DNA of 64,000 nucleotides from CAWGHZ01 sp963775315 (GTDB lineage Bacteria > Pseudomonadota > Alphaproteobacteria > MPNO01 > DASWLB01), in NCBI GenBank assembly GCA_963775315.1, contig CAVZIN010000005.1, positions 1 through 64,000 of the forward strand, given 5' to 3'. Position numbers and translations under genes: made by a program. The first letter of the stretch is position 1. Each line of letters begins with the position of its first letter. Shown here piece by piece: positions 1 to 10,300 of this stretch. Below the pieces are notes generated by a model. It saw only the letters and a program-made list of their open reading frames with translations, did no database searches and had not been told where the DNA came from.

Positions 1-90
1 TGGCGGAGGGAGAGGGATTCGAACCCTCGATACGGTTTCCCGTATACACGCTTTCCAAGCGTGCGCCTTCAACCGCTCGGCCACCCCTCC
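1..90 (-). tRNA. tRNA-Ser (GGA anticodon)
   Basis: The reverse strand folds as a class II tRNA. The acceptor stem pairs GGAGGGG with the 3' strand before an encoded CCA end at the first base of the window. The anticodon loop CTTGGAAAG carries GGA, reading UCC serine codons. A long variable arm built from ACGGG/CCGT and a TTCGAATC T-loop are visible, as expected for serine. All stems look intact, so the gene should be functional. Confidence 0.96.
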
Positions 91-125
91 GGGAGAGGGT
101 TACCTAGCGCGGAAAGGGGCGGAAT

Positions 126-1322
126 TCAAACGTCCTGAGCGCGGGCCTGGCTGCGCGGGGCGGCGCGCTGCGGGGCGAGGCGGAGCAAGGCCAGCCCGAC
201 GAGAGCCGAGACGATCGAGCCCATCAGGATGCCGAGCCGTGTCTTCGCCTCGAACAGCGGATCGGAAAAGGCGAGCCCGCCGATGAACAGGCTCATCGTG
301 AAGCCGATGCCGCACAGCACCGCCATGCCGTGGAACTGGCGCCAGGTGACGCCCCCGGGCAGGGTGCCGGCGCCGAGCGCGACGGCGAGCGCGGTCGCCG
401 CCACGACGCCCGCCTGCTTGCCGAGGAAAAGCCCGGCGGCGATGCCGACCGTCTCCGAATCGGTCAGGATCGCCGGCGAGAAGCCGCGCATGTCGACGCC
501 GGCATTGGCGAAGGCGAAGATCGGCAGAATGCCCCAGGTGACATAGGGGTGGAGCGCGTGCTCCATCCGTTCGAACAGATCGTGGTCGGATCGGAGCGGG
601 ATGGCGAGGGCGAGTGCCACGCCGGCAAGCGTCGCGTGGACGCCCAATTCCAGCACGCACAACCAGAGCGCGATGCCGGTCAAAACGTAGGGGGCGAGGC
701 TCCGCACCCGCGCCCGGTTGAGCGCCACCAGTACGGCCAGGCAGATTGCGGCGAGCCCGAGCGCCGTCGCCGAAAGGTCGGCGGTGTAGAACACCGCGAT
801 CACGATCACCGCACCCAGATCGTCGAGGATGGCGAGCGCCAGAAGGAAGGCACGGAGCTGCGGTGGCGCGCGCTTGCCGACCAGCGCCAGCACGCCCATC
901 GCGAAGGCGATATCGGTGGCGGTGGGGATCGCCCAGCCGTGGAGAGATTGCCCGTCACCCCAGTTCATCGCGGCGTAAATCACAGCAGGCACCGCCATCC
1001 CGCCGACCGCGGCGATGGCCGGAAGGGACGCCTTGCGCACGCTGGCGAGCTCGCCGATCAGGAACTCGCGCTTGATCTCCAGCCCGACGAGCAGGAAGAA
1101 AACGGCCATCGCCCCGTCGTTCACCCAGTGCAGCGCCGATTTGTGCAGCCCCACCCCGCCGGCCGTCACGACGATGGAGAGGTGCTGAATGTGCGCGTAG
1201 AAGCCGGCGGCCGGCGAGTTGGCAAGGACGAGGGCCAACGCGGCGGCGACAACCAGCAGCGCGCCGGCCAGCGTCTCCTGGTTCAGGAACTCCTGCAGCG
1301 GCGTGAGGATACGGCGGGGCAT
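126..1322 (-). CDS. nhaA: Na+/H+ antiporter NhaA
   Basis: This 398-residue inner-membrane protein should exchange sodium for protons in pH and salt homeostasis. The helix-rich sequence contains the NhaA landmarks: TDIAF with Asp137, the adjacent Asp167-Asp168 pair in ILDDLG (the ion-binding aspartates of the E. coli protein), and a GLFLGKQ stretch with the conserved late lysine. Length is normal for the family. It is the last gene of a minus-strand operon, 9 bases behind a flavoprotein gene, so here it may be co-expressed with catabolic genes rather than only with pH control. Family assignment is secure; the role of the operon context is inference. Confidence 0.95.
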   Translation of the reverse strand: MPRRILTPLQEFLNQETLAGALLVVAAALALVLANSPAAGFYAHIQHLSIVVTAGGVGLHKSALHWVNDGAMAVFFLLVGLEIKREFLIGELASVRKASLPAIAAVGGMAVPAVIYAAMNWGDGQSLHGWAIPTATDIAFAMGVLALVGKRAPPQLRAFLLALAILDDLGAVIVIAVFYTADLSATALGLAAICLAVLVALNRARVRSLAPYVLTGIALWLCVLELGVHATLAGVALALAIPLRSDHDLFERMEHALHPYVTWGILPIFAFANAGVDMRGFSPAILTDSETVGIAAGLFLGKQAGVVAATALAVALGAGTLPGGVTWRQFHGMAVLCGIGFTMSLFIGGLAFSDPLFEAKTRLGILMGSIVSALVGLALLRLAPQRAAPRSQARAQDV

Positions 1323-1331
1323 GGCGGGCTT

Positions 1332-2618
1332 TCAGTCGCTGCGGTCGAGATTGTCGGCGAGCCGCGCGTGCAGCGCCGCCCGGTCAATCTGGTGAACGCT
1401 GCCCGATCCTGCAAGGTCGAGCGCGTGTGCCGCCGCCGCGCCCATCGCGATGCATGGCCCCATCACGCGAACAGAGGAGAGCGCGGCGACGTCGCCGTCG
1501 ATGCAGCGCCCGGCGGCGATCAGATTGTCGGCACCCGGCGGTGTCATCGCGCCGAGCGGCACGTAGTGCAGGTGGTCGGGCCCGAACGGCTCCCACACCA
1601 GCCTCTCGGCGCGATCATGGATCTCGATCGGCCAGCCGGTGCGCGCGACCGCGTCCGGGAAGCGCGTGCCGGCACGCACCTCGTCCACGGTCAGCATGTG
1701 CGTGCCGACGATCCAGCGCGTCTGGCGGATGCCGGGAAAGCCGTAGGCGCGGACGCGGGCGTTGCCGAACGCGGCCGGAAACTCGCCCTTCAGGAACGCG
1801 ATCACCTGGTCGGTCTGCGCCTTGCCTTCCAGCGCCCGCGCACTCGCCGCCACCGGCTCCAGCGGCGTCTCGACATGGGTCATGTTGACCAGCGCCGTCC
1901 CGCGCCCGGGGAAGATGAAGGCGAACCCGTCGTGGCGCACCATGCCCCAGTCGGCGGCCTTGTCGGCGAGGCGGCGGGTCACCTCGTCGCGCGTCGGCTG
2001 GGCGGCCTCGTCGATCCCTTCGAGAACCAGCATCTGCGTGCCGTAGACCGGACCGTCGGCCGAGACGCGGCAATCGAGCCCGGCCTGCCAAGCGAGGACC
2101 GCGTCGCCCGAGGCGTCGACGAACCCGGCCGCGGAGAGGCGCACGTCGCCATGGCGCGTGGCGAGATCGAGCGCGGTGACGCGCCGGCCGTCGCGTGCGA
2201 CGCCGCGCACGATGGCGCCCAGGATCACCGTGATGCCCGCCTCGCGCACGCGCTCCTCCACCCAGCGCGACAGGGCCACCTCGTCGTACATGACGACGGT
2301 GGTGACCGGCCCGTGGCGAAAGTGCAGCGCGCCCTGGCGGCCGAGCGTCGCCAGCAGATCGTCGACGACGAGGTGGGTGAGCTGGTGGCCATGGTCGCCG
2401 TTCGCGTAGAGGCCGCAGAACGTGCCGATGATCGAGTTGACGGCCTGGCCGCCGAGGGCCGGCAGCCCGTCGACCAGCGCCACCTTGCGCCCGAGCCGGG
2501 CGGCCTCCAGCGCGGCGGCGATGCCCGAGATGCCGGCGCCGACGACGCAGATCTCCGCCTCGACCGTCCAGCAGGGCGCACCCTCGGGACGGCGGACGGT
2601 CCGCGTCGCGGTCAGCAC
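1332..2618 (-). CDS. FAD-dependent oxidoreductase (FAD_oxidored type)
   Basis: The 428-residue protein has an N-terminal dinucleotide-binding fold with VVGAGISG at residues 25-32, then GGQAVN, the pattern of the FAD_oxidored (PF12831-like) flavoproteins. A second FAD motif, DASGDAVLAW, lies mid-protein, and a late stretch AAGRCIDGD matches the C-terminal FAD segment of this fold. No signal peptide or membrane segment is seen. It starts 6 bases after the ferritin-like gene and precedes nhaA by 9 bases, so it could supply electrons to the putative diiron partner. Substrate is unknown; similar proteins are found in many uncharacterised catabolic clusters. Confidence 0.8.
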   Translation of the reverse strand: MLTATRTVRRPEGAPCWTVEAEICVVGAGISGIAAALEAARLGRKVALVDGLPALGGQAVNSIIGTFCGLYANGDHGHQLTHLVVDDLLATLGRQGALHFRHGPVTTVVMYDEVALSRWVEERVREAGITVILGAIVRGVARDGRRVTALDLATRHGDVRLSAAGFVDASGDAVLAWQAGLDCRVSADGPVYGTQMLVLEGIDEAAQPTRDEVTRRLADKAADWGMVRHDGFAFIFPGRGTALVNMTHVETPLEPVAASARALEGKAQTDQVIAFLKGEFPAAFGNARVRAYGFPGIRQTRWIVGTHMLTVDEVRAGTRFPDAVARTGWPIEIHDRAERLVWEPFGPDHLHYVPLGAMTPPGADNLIAAGRCIDGDVAALSSVRVMGPCIAMGAAAAHALDLAGSGSVHQIDRAALHARLADNLDRSD

Positions 2619-2624
2619 GGGGCG

Positions 2625-3449
2625 CTATTCCGCCGCCGCGGCGCGCGCCTCGGTGAGGTAGGATTCGGCCCGCGCGTAGTCGAAGGCGATCGGCTCGATC
2701 TTGCCGGCCTGAATCTCATCGATGCGCGACTGCGGCAGCGGGTGGCTGAACTCGGCGTTCCGCATGGCGATGCGCAGGCGAAGCTGCGCCGTCGTCATCT
2801 CGGTCAGCTCGTCCCACTCGGCGCGGCTCAGCCCGGCGTCGTCGATGCCGACGATGCCGTGCATCATGTGGCCGAACTCGTCGTCGTAGACGCGCTGGCA
2901 GGCGCGGCCGATGCGGCCGTCGATTCCGGGCTTGCCCTGCAGCTTCGCCCCCTCGGAGTACATCGTGCAGTAGCCGCCCTCGGTGAACGAGGTGGCGCGC
3001 CAGCCGAGCCGCGCGCTCTCCTTGTTCACCTTGCGGCGCAGCGCGGAAAGCGCCTCCTCCTCCGGCCACGGGCCCAGCACGGACGGGTTGAGCTTCGGCG
3101 TCTCCGGCGGGCGCAGCGCGTCATAGATGTCGGCGAACAGGCAGTAGTGGCGGAACTCGGCCGTCACCGTCTCGAGCAGCGCCTCGAGCTCGTGCCGGTC
3201 GATTTCGACGTCGAGCCGCGGCACCCAGCGGTTGAGCTTCACCTCCAGGTCAGAGACCATGCCCATGGTCTTGCCCTCGGAATCGGCGATCCCGGCATAT
3301 TCCTTCCAGCACTGGCGCTTCAGCCACAGAAGGTCGGTCTCGCGCGTGCGCGCGGGCGAGGTCCAGTAGGTGCGGACGACCTCGGCCTCGCCCGCCCACA
3401 AGGGCGCGTTCGCCTCGATCAGACGGCGCAGCTCGGCGCTGATGCCCAT
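2625..3449 (-). CDS. Putative ferritin-like diiron protein (possible oxygenase)
   Basis: This 274-residue, largely helical, cytosolic protein is not a family I can name. It shows the spacing of a ferritin-like diiron site: E98-x2-H101 in AEFRH and E191-x2-H194 in DEFGH, with candidate single glutamates at E50 (WKEY) before the first pair and E157 or E166 (TEGGY, YSEG) between the two pairs. An extra His at 197 follows the second pair. It lies between an NMT1-type binding protein (13-base gap) and an FAD oxidoreductase (6-base gap), so it is translated with a possible reductase. The diiron reading is inference from the motif pattern. Confidence 0.55.
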   Translation of the reverse strand: MGISAELRRLIEANAPLWAGEAEVVRTYWTSPARTRETDLLWLKRQCWKEYAGIADSEGKTMGMVSDLEVKLNRWVPRLDVEIDRHELEALLETVTAEFRHYCLFADIYDALRPPETPKLNPSVLGPWPEEEALSALRRKVNKESARLGWRATSFTEGGYCTMYSEGAKLQGKPGIDGRIGRACQRVYDDEFGHMMHGIVGIDDAGLSRAEWDELTEMTTAQLRLRIAMRNAEFSHPLPQSRIDEIQAGKIEPIAFDYARAESYLTEARAAAAE

Positions 3450-3462
3450 GGCGGCCTCCTCC

Positions 3463-4440
3463 CTAGTGCGGCAGGAACGCTGTGGTGTAGAGCGACTTCG
3501 GGTCGACCTTCTTGCCGAGCTTCGGCTCGACCAGCACGGAGACGAGCGTCTGCATCTTCGCCGGGTCGAAATGGCCGTCGTCGGTGCAGCCCGGCATCTC
3601 GATCTCGTAGATCCTGCCGGCGATCTCGGGCGAGACGTTCATCACCTTGGCCAGGATCTTCACCAACTCCGCCTTGTGCGACTTCATAAAGGCGATTGTC
3701 TCGAACCAGCCGGCGATGAACGCCTTCACCGCCTCCGGGTGGTTTTTCATCTCCGGCCCGCTGGCATACATCAGGTAGGTCACGAAGTCGGGCAGGATGG
3801 GCCCGAAATTGACCAGGTTCTTCGCCTTCCCCTTGCTTTCGAGCGACACCCCGGCCTCGATCGGGCCGACGATGCCCCCGACCTGCTTGGTGAGCAGCGC
3901 CGAGATTTCCGAGCTCATCCCGCCGACCGGCACGGTGGTGACGCCGTTCTCTCCCCAGCCCTCGTGCTTGGCGAATTGCTGCGCGAGCCATTGGGTGAGC
4001 GAGCCGGGCGTAGTGACGCCGATCTTCTGGCCCTTGAGGTCAGCCGGCTTCTTCACGCTGCCGTCCATGCGCACGATGATGGCGAGCGAGGTCGGCGCGC
4101 CGCCATAGACCGCGACCGCCCTTTCGGGCACGCCCTTGGCAATGAACAGCACGTCGGTCGACGCGCTGGTCGCCATCTCGATCGAGCCCGCCGCCATCGC
4201 CTGCTGCAGCTTGGCGCCGCCCGCGAAGCCGACCTTCTCGACCTCGACCCCGTGCTTTTTGAAGAAGCCCTGGGCGATGCCGACGTCGGTCTGGTCGAAC
4301 ATGAAGGCCGTGCCGTTCGGCGCACCGACGCGCACCTTGTCCATGGCCTGGGCGGACGCGGCGAAGCCGGCGGCGGCGAGCGCCGCAGCAACGGTGACGA
4401 AGGCGGCGTGGCGAAGGGCTCGCGGCAAGGCATGGGGCAT
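3463..4440 (-). CDS. ABC-type periplasmic solute-binding protein (NMT1/SsuA-like), orphan
   Basis: A 325-residue secreted protein with a cleavable signal peptide ending near ASAQA (about residue 32), followed by an NMT1/THI5-like binding fold. It shows KVRVGAPNG at the start of the mature part, FFKKHGVEVE, DLKGQKIGV and an SLTQWLAQQ segment, all shared with the binding proteins at 29219-30181 and 35072-36049. No ABC permease or ATPase gene is nearby, so transport partners must be elsewhere or the protein works differently. A GGGAG ribosome site precedes the ATG. It is the second gene of the 5993-126 operon. Ligand unknown; sulfonates, nitriles or aromatic acids are typical for relatives. Confidence 0.82.
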   Translation of the reverse strand: MPHALPRALRHAAFVTVAAALAAAGFAASAQAMDKVRVGAPNGTAFMFDQTDVGIAQGFFKKHGVEVEKVGFAGGAKLQQAMAAGSIEMATSASTDVLFIAKGVPERAVAVYGGAPTSLAIIVRMDGSVKKPADLKGQKIGVTTPGSLTQWLAQQFAKHEGWGENGVTTVPVGGMSSEISALLTKQVGGIVGPIEAGVSLESKGKAKNLVNFGPILPDFVTYLMYASGPEMKNHPEAVKAFIAGWFETIAFMKSHKAELVKILAKVMNVSPEIAGRIYEIEMPGCTDDGHFDPAKMQTLVSVLVEPKLGKKVDPKSLYTTAFLPH

Positions 4441-4499
4441 CGGTCGTCTCCCTGTTGTTCGTGTTCTGTGGCCGATTGTTTCGGCCTACGGACGGCCTG

Positions 4500-5993
4500 T
4501 CAAGAAAGTGCCCCGGTCGCCGCGGCCGCGCCGGTGCCGGCGATGCGCCCGAACACCGACCCCGAGACGAGGCCGGATCCGCCTGGATAGTTGAAATAGA
4601 AGAGCCCGCCCACCAGCTCGCCCGCGGCGTAGAGGCCGGGGATCGGCGCGCCGGCCGTGTCCAGCACGCGCGCCTCGCCGTCGATCCGGAGCCCGCCGAA
4701 CGTGAAGGTGACGCCGCAGGTGATGGCGTAGGCCTCGAACGGCGGGGTGTCGATCGTATTCGCCCAGTTCGACTTGGGCACGGCCAGCCCCTCGGCCCGG
4801 CGACCGTCCTTCACGTTGGGATCGAACGGGATATCGGTCCGCACCGCCTGGTTGTATGCGGCGATTTCGCGCAGGAATCCCGCCGCGTCCACGTCGTCCA
4901 GCTTGGCGGCCAGCGCCTCGATCGTGGGCGCTGTCACCTTGGTGACCTGACGGATGCGGTATTCGTCGCGCAGCAGATGGGTGACCTTGGCGTCGAACAC
5001 CTGCCAGGCGAACTGGCCCGGCTGCTCCAGCACGGCGCGGCCGTAGCGGACGTAAGTGTAGTTGCGGAAATCGGCGCCCTCGTCGACGAAGCGCTTGCCG
5101 AGGGCGTTGACGATGATCCCGAACGGGTAGGAATGCTTCTGGAAATTGTCGCCGACCGCGAGATCGCCGAACTCCGGCGCGTTGCGGTCCCACCCGACCG
5201 AATGGGCCCCCGACCAGTTGCCGTAGGGCATGGCGCCGGCGTCCAGGGCCATGCGGATGCCGTCGCCCATGTTGAACCGGGTGCCGCGCACCTTGGCGAG
5301 GTCCCAGCCCGGTCCCAGGCAGCGCGTGCGCCATTCGGAATTGGCCTCGAACCCGCCGCAGGCGAGGACGACCGACCGGGCGCGCAGCGCAAATTCGCGC
5401 CCGTCGCGGCGCGCAACGACCCCCGCGACCCGCCCATCCTCGACGATCAGCCGCACCGCCGGCGTGCGGTAGCGGATCTCGATCCCCTCCTTCGCGGCGC
5501 GCGCGGCGAGCGCCTGGACGAGCCCCGGCCCGCCGCCCGCGGCCTCGATGTGCGCGCCGCCCCAGAACTTGAATTTTCCGCCCACCTTGAACGCCTGGCG
5601 GCCGTAGGCAGGCAGGAAGCGCACGCCCTTGCCGCGCATCCAGACGGCGGTTTCGCGGGCGCGCGACACCATGATCTCGACCAGCTCCGGGTTGCAGCGA
5701 AGCTGGGTCACTCGCGCCATGTCGGCGAAGAAATCCGCAACGGTGTAGCGCCCGAAATCGGTGGTCTCGATCTCGGTCGGGCTGAGGTCGGGGATGACGG
5801 TCTTGAGTTGCTCCAGCCCGTCGTAGGGGATGCGGTAGAGCCCGGCGGTGAAGCGCGAGTTGCCGCCTGCCTCCTCCTCCGGCGCTGCCTCCAGAACGAG
5901 CACCCGACGGACCCGCTCGCGCGCCGCCAGCGCCGCGCAGAGGGCCGCGTTTCCGGCCCCCACAACGATCACATCCGCATCGCCGTCCGCCAT
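4500..5993 (-). CDS. FAD-dependent tricarballylate dehydrogenase-like flavoprotein (TcuA-like)
   Basis: The 497-residue protein belongs to the fumarate reductase/succinate dehydrogenase flavoprotein family and most resembles TcuA. It opens with VIVVGAGNAALCAA (residues 8-21) and AGGNSRFTAG, the FAD site, and ends with GLYAAGELVGG and a GSGL segment that close the FAD fold. In TcuA this chemistry oxidises tricarballylate to cis-aconitate; here the substrate is unproven, because neither tcuB nor tcuC is adjacent. It is the first gene of the operon running down to nhaA, 59 bases before the binding-protein gene. Alternative: a generic ketosteroid-dehydrogenase or fumarate-reductase-like enzyme. 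Confidence 0.8.
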   Translation of the reverse strand: MADGDADVIVVGAGNAALCAALAARERVRRVLVLEAAPEEEAGGNSRFTAGLYRIPYDGLEQLKTVIPDLSPTEIETTDFGRYTVADFFADMARVTQLRCNPELVEIMVSRARETAVWMRGKGVRFLPAYGRQAFKVGGKFKFWGGAHIEAAGGGPGLVQALAARAAKEGIEIRYRTPAVRLIVEDGRVAGVVARRDGREFALRARSVVLACGGFEANSEWRTRCLGPGWDLAKVRGTRFNMGDGIRMALDAGAMPYGNWSGAHSVGWDRNAPEFGDLAVGDNFQKHSYPFGIIVNALGKRFVDEGADFRNYTYVRYGRAVLEQPGQFAWQVFDAKVTHLLRDEYRIRQVTKVTAPTIEALAAKLDDVDAAGFLREIAAYNQAVRTDIPFDPNVKDGRRAEGLAVPKSNWANTIDTPPFEAYAITCGVTFTFGGLRIDGEARVLDTAGAPIPGLYAAGELVGGLFYFNYPGGSGLVSGSVFGRIAGTGAAAATGALS

Positions 5994-6129
5994 TGTGACC
6001 CCGTTTCCTGGGCGTTACGGCGCCACTATAAGGCATGCCCCGCCGGCCGTGGGGCCCCTTTACATCTCCGCCGCGCGCGCTATGTGATGCACGCCCGTTG
6101 CGCCTGCGCCCCTCTTCTGCGGATTTCCC

Positions 6130-7299
6130 GTGAAACGTCGAATTCTCCTCGTTCTCGTCTTTGTCGTGCTGTGTGCGGCGATCGGCGGTTATGGATATTT
6201 CCAGTACGTGGTGAAGCCCGCAATGATCCAGGGCTTCATCGCAAAGGCGCCACACCCGCCGACGACGGTGAGCGCCGAGACCGCGAAGACCGAGCACTGG
6301 GTCACGCGGCGCACGGCGGTCGGCACGTTCCGCGCCACCCAGGGCGTCGACATCGCCTCGGAAGTGGCGGGAACGGTCAGTTCCATCGACTTCCAGTCGG
6401 GCCAGACGGTCAAGGCCGGCGAGCTGCTGGTCCAGCTCGACAACTCCACCGAACAGGCCGATCTCGCCTCCAACCTCGCCCAGCTCCATAAGGACCAGCT
6501 CGACCTCCGCCGTCAGCAGGAGCTGCTGAACCGCGGCAACACGGCGAAATCGAGCTACGACGCGGCGGTGATGGCGCGCGAGACGGCGTCGGCGGCGGTC
6601 GCCCGCAGCCGCGCGACGATCGCGAAGAAGCAGATCCGCGCGCCGTTCGACGGGCGGGTCGGCATCCGCACGGTCGATCTGGGCCAATATCTGTCGCCCG
6701 GTGCGACCATCGTGACGCTGCAGAAGATCGATCCGATCTTCGTCGATTTCACCCTGCCGGAGCAGGCCGTGGCCGACGTCCGTGTGGGCCAGAAGATCGA
6801 GGTGCGGGTCGATGCCTATCCCGGGACGGTCTATCACGGCAAGGTCCAGTCGATCGACGCGCGCATCAACCAGGATACGCGCACGATCGCGGTCCGGGGC
6901 GAGATGACCAATCCCGAGGGCAAGCTGCTGCCGGGCATGTTCGCCAACGTCGAGGTGCTGGTGGGCGAGCCGCGCGACGTGGTGACCCTGCCGCGGACGG
7001 CGGTGACCTACAGCCTGTATGGCGACACGGTGTATGTCGTGACGCGCGAAAAGCCCCAGGCTGCGGGCGGCGGCGGCAACACGCCTGCCCAGCCAAACGC
7101 CGGCGGGTCCGACCTCGTGATCGAGCGGCGCTTCGTCCATGTCGGCGACACGCGGGGCGACCGTGTCGCCATCGTCGACGGGGTGACGGCCGGCGAGGAG
7201 GTGGTGAGCTCGGGCCAGATCAAGCTCGAGAACGGCATGCACGTCCGGATCGACAATGCCGGCGCGCCCATTCCGCCCGCCACCCTGCCGACCGAGTAG
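6130..7299 (+). CDS. RND efflux periplasmic adaptor (membrane fusion protein)
   Basis: A 389-residue HlyD/MexH-type adaptor starting at GTG. Residues 4-27 form a membrane anchor or signal. A lipoyl-like half follows around SSIDFQSGQTVKAGELL, then an alpha-hairpin rich in Gln/Leu/Arg (DQLDLRRQQELLNRG), the returning half IRAPFDGRVG, and beta-barrel and membrane-proximal domains. It bridges the inner-membrane pump encoded 4 bases downstream and an outer-membrane channel that is not in this window. Upstream, TTTACA at 6059-6064 and TATGTG at 6081-6086 (16-base spacing) could be a sigma-70 promoter, weakly supported. Confidence 0.92.
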   Translation: MKRRILLVLVFVVLCAAIGGYGYFQYVVKPAMIQGFIAKAPHPPTTVSAETAKTEHWVTRRTAVGTFRATQGVDIASEVAGTVSSIDFQSGQTVKAGELLVQLDNSTEQADLASNLAQLHKDQLDLRRQQELLNRGNTAKSSYDAAVMARETASAAVARSRATIAKKQIRAPFDGRVGIRTVDLGQYLSPGATIVTLQKIDPIFVDFTLPEQAVADVRVGQKIEVRVDAYPGTVYHGKVQSIDARINQDTRTIAVRGEMTNPEGKLLPGMFANVEVLVGEPRDVVTLPRTAVTYSLYGDTVYVVTREKPQAAGGGGNTPAQPNAGGSDLVIERRFVHVGDTRGDRVAIVDGVTAGEEVVSSGQIKLENGMHVRIDNAGAPIPPATLPTE

Positions 7300-7303
7300 C
7301 CGC

Positions 7304-10300
7304 GTGCGCTTCACAGACATCTTCATCCGCCGGCCGGTCCTCGCCACGGTCGTCAGCCTGCTGATCCTGGTGACCGGCCTCGTCGCGGCGCTCAGCCTGC
7401 CGATCCGCCAGTTTCCCGAGCTGTCGCAGACCACGATCAACGTCACCACCCTTTATCCGGGCGCCAGCGCCGACGTGGTGAAGGGCTTCATCACCACGCC
7501 CATCGAGCAGGCGGTCGCCTCGACCGAGGGCATCGACACGCTGGTTTCGACGTCGCAGTCGAACGTCTCGACCGTCGTGCTGAACCTGCGGCTGAACGCG
7601 GATCCAGACCGCGCGACGGCCGACGTGCTGTCGAAGGTGAACCAGGTGCGTGGCGTGTTGCCGCGCGAATCGAACGACCCTGTGGTCACCAAGCAGACCG
7701 GCCAGGGCTTTGCGCTCCTCTACCTCTCCTTCAACTCGAAGGAGATGAGCGCGACGCAGATCACCGACTACATAACCCGGGTCATCCAGCCCAAGCTGCA
7801 GGCCGTGAACGGCGTCGCCCAGGCGCAGATACTGGGCGGCCAGACCTTCGCCATGCGCATCTGGCTCGACCCCGACCGGATGGCGGCGCTGGGCGTCACG
7901 CCGACCGACGTGCGGAACGCGCTGACCGCCAACAACTTCGTCTCCGCGGCGGGCGAGGTAAAGGGTGCGCTGGTCGCGGTGCCGATCAACGCGCGCACAT
8001 CGCTCGACAGCCCGGCCGCGTTCTCGCAGCTCGTCATCCGGTCGAAGGGCGACACGCTGATCCGCCTCGGTGACGTCGCGAAGACCGAGCTTGGCCCGGA
8101 GGCGACCGACAGCTCCACCGTGTTCGATGGGTTGAAGGCCGTGTTCGTCGGCATCTACGCGACGCCGACCGCGAACCCGCTGACCGTCATCAGCGGCATC
8201 CGCAAGCTCGTGCCGGAGATCGCGCGCCAGGTGCCGTCGAGCCTCAAGGTCGCCGTCGCCTACAACTCGACCGAGTTCATCCGCGCCTCGATCAACGAGG
8301 TGATCAAGACGCTGGCCGAGGCGGCGGCCATCGTCATCGTCGTGATCTTCCTGTTCCTCGGCAACCTGCGCTCGACCATCATCCCGATGGTGACCATTCC
8401 GCTGTCGCTGGTCGGCGTGATGATCCTGCTGCTGGCGCTCGGCTACTCGATCAACCTGCTCACCCTGCTCGCGCTGGTCCTTGCCATCGGCCTCGTGGTC
8501 GACGACGCGATCGTGGTGGTGGAGAACATCCACCGCCATATCGAGGAGGGCCTGACCGCCTTCCAGGCGGCGATCCAGGGCGCGCGCGAGATCGCGCTGC
8601 CGGTCATCGCGATGACCATCACGCTCGCCGCGGTCTATGCCCCCATCGGCTTCGTCTCGGGCCTGACCGGCGCGCTGTTCCGCGAGTTCGCCTTCACCCT
8701 GGCGGGCGCCGTGATCGTCTCGGGCGTGATCGCGCTCACTTTATCGCCGGTGATGTGCTCCCGCCTTCTGAGCGGCGAGGCGCGCGAGGGGCGCTTCTCG
8801 CGCTTTCTCGACCGGCGCTTCAACGCGCTGCGCGAGCGGTACCGGCACAGGCTGCACCGCACGCTGAACTTCCGCGCGATGACGGTACTGATCCTGATCG
8901 CCGTCGTCGCGATGACGGCGCTGATGTACCTCACCACGCCGAGCGAGCTCGCGCCGGAGGAGGACCAGGGCGCGCTGTTCGCGCTGGTCAAGACGCCGCA
9001 ATACGGCAATCTCGACTATCTCGAGCAGGCGACGGCCGCGGTCGCCAAGGTGTTCGAGAAGGTGCCGGAGCAGGCGCATACCTTCACCATCAACGGCACG
9101 GAGGGGGTGCACCAGGCCTTCACCGGCATCCTGCTGAAGCCGTGGGGCGATCGCTCACGGTCCGAGAAGGACGTGCTGAAGGAGCTGCAGCCCAAGGTGG
9201 CCGCGGTGCCGAGCGCCTCGGCGGTGATCTTCTCGCCGCCCTCGCTGCCGGGTTCGACGGGCGGCCCGCCGGTGCAGTTCGTGGTGACGACGACCAGCGA
9301 CTACCAGACGCTCGCCCGCGTCGCCGCCCAGCTGCAGGACGCGGCGAAGGCGAGCGGCCTCTTCATTTTCACCGACCTCGACCTCAAGTTCGACACGCCC
9401 GAGATCGAGCTCCACATCGACCAGTCGAAGGCGAACACCCTCGGCATCTCGATGCAGGACATCGGCGGCGCGCTGGCGACGCTGCTCGGCGGCAACTACG
9501 TCAACCGGTTCAACCTGAACGGGCGCAGCTATGAGGTGATCCCGCAGGTGCCGCGCGCCTATCGCGACACCGCAAGCTGGCTGACGCGCTACCAGCTCCG
9601 TACCAAGACGGGCCAGATGGTGCCGCTGTCCACGGTGGCGAGCGTCACCCGCACGGTGCAGCCGAACGCACTCCGCAGCTTCCAGCAGCTCAACGCCGCC
9701 ACCATCTCGGGCGTGCCATTCCCCGGCCACACGCTGGGCGAGGCGCTCGGCTTCCTCAAGAACAAGGCCGACCAGATCCTGCCCGAGGGGTTCTCCTACG
9801 ACTACCAGGGCGAAAGCCGTCAGTACGAGCAGGAGGGCAACACGCTGGTCTATGCCTTCGGCTTCGCGCTGCTGGTGATCTTCCTGGTTCTCGCCGCGCA
9901 GTTCGAAAGCTTCCGCGATCCTGCGATCATCCTGATCGCGTTGCCGACATCGATGTTCGGCGCGCTGCTGCCGCTCAATCTCGCCGGCATCATGGGGCTG
10001 CTCAGCATCAACATTTACACCCAGATCGGTCTGGTCACGCTGATCGGGCTGATCTCCAAGCACGGCATCTTGATGGTCGATTTCGCCAACCGGATGCAGC
10101 GCGAGCAGGGCATGACAAAGCGCGACGCGATCGAGCACGCGGCGGCCGTGCGGCTGCGGCCGATCCTGATGACGACTGCGGCGATGGTGCTGGCCACCAT
10201 GCCCCTGCTCATTGCCCAGGGCGCCGGCGCGCGCTCGCGCTTCGACCTCGGCATCGTCATCGCCGCCGGTATGACCATCGGCACGATGTTCACACTGTTC

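Noticed and set aside
330..3689. A 1119-codon plus-strand open frame opposite nhaA, the flavoprotein and the diiron-like gene
   Set aside because: Arg/Gly/His-rich composition with no domain pattern; it is the antisense shadow of well-supported minus-strand genes in GC-rich DNA.
4486..7449. A 987-codon minus-strand open frame spanning the TcuA-like gene and the efflux adaptor
   Set aside because: It crosses genes on both strands, has biased composition and no family features.
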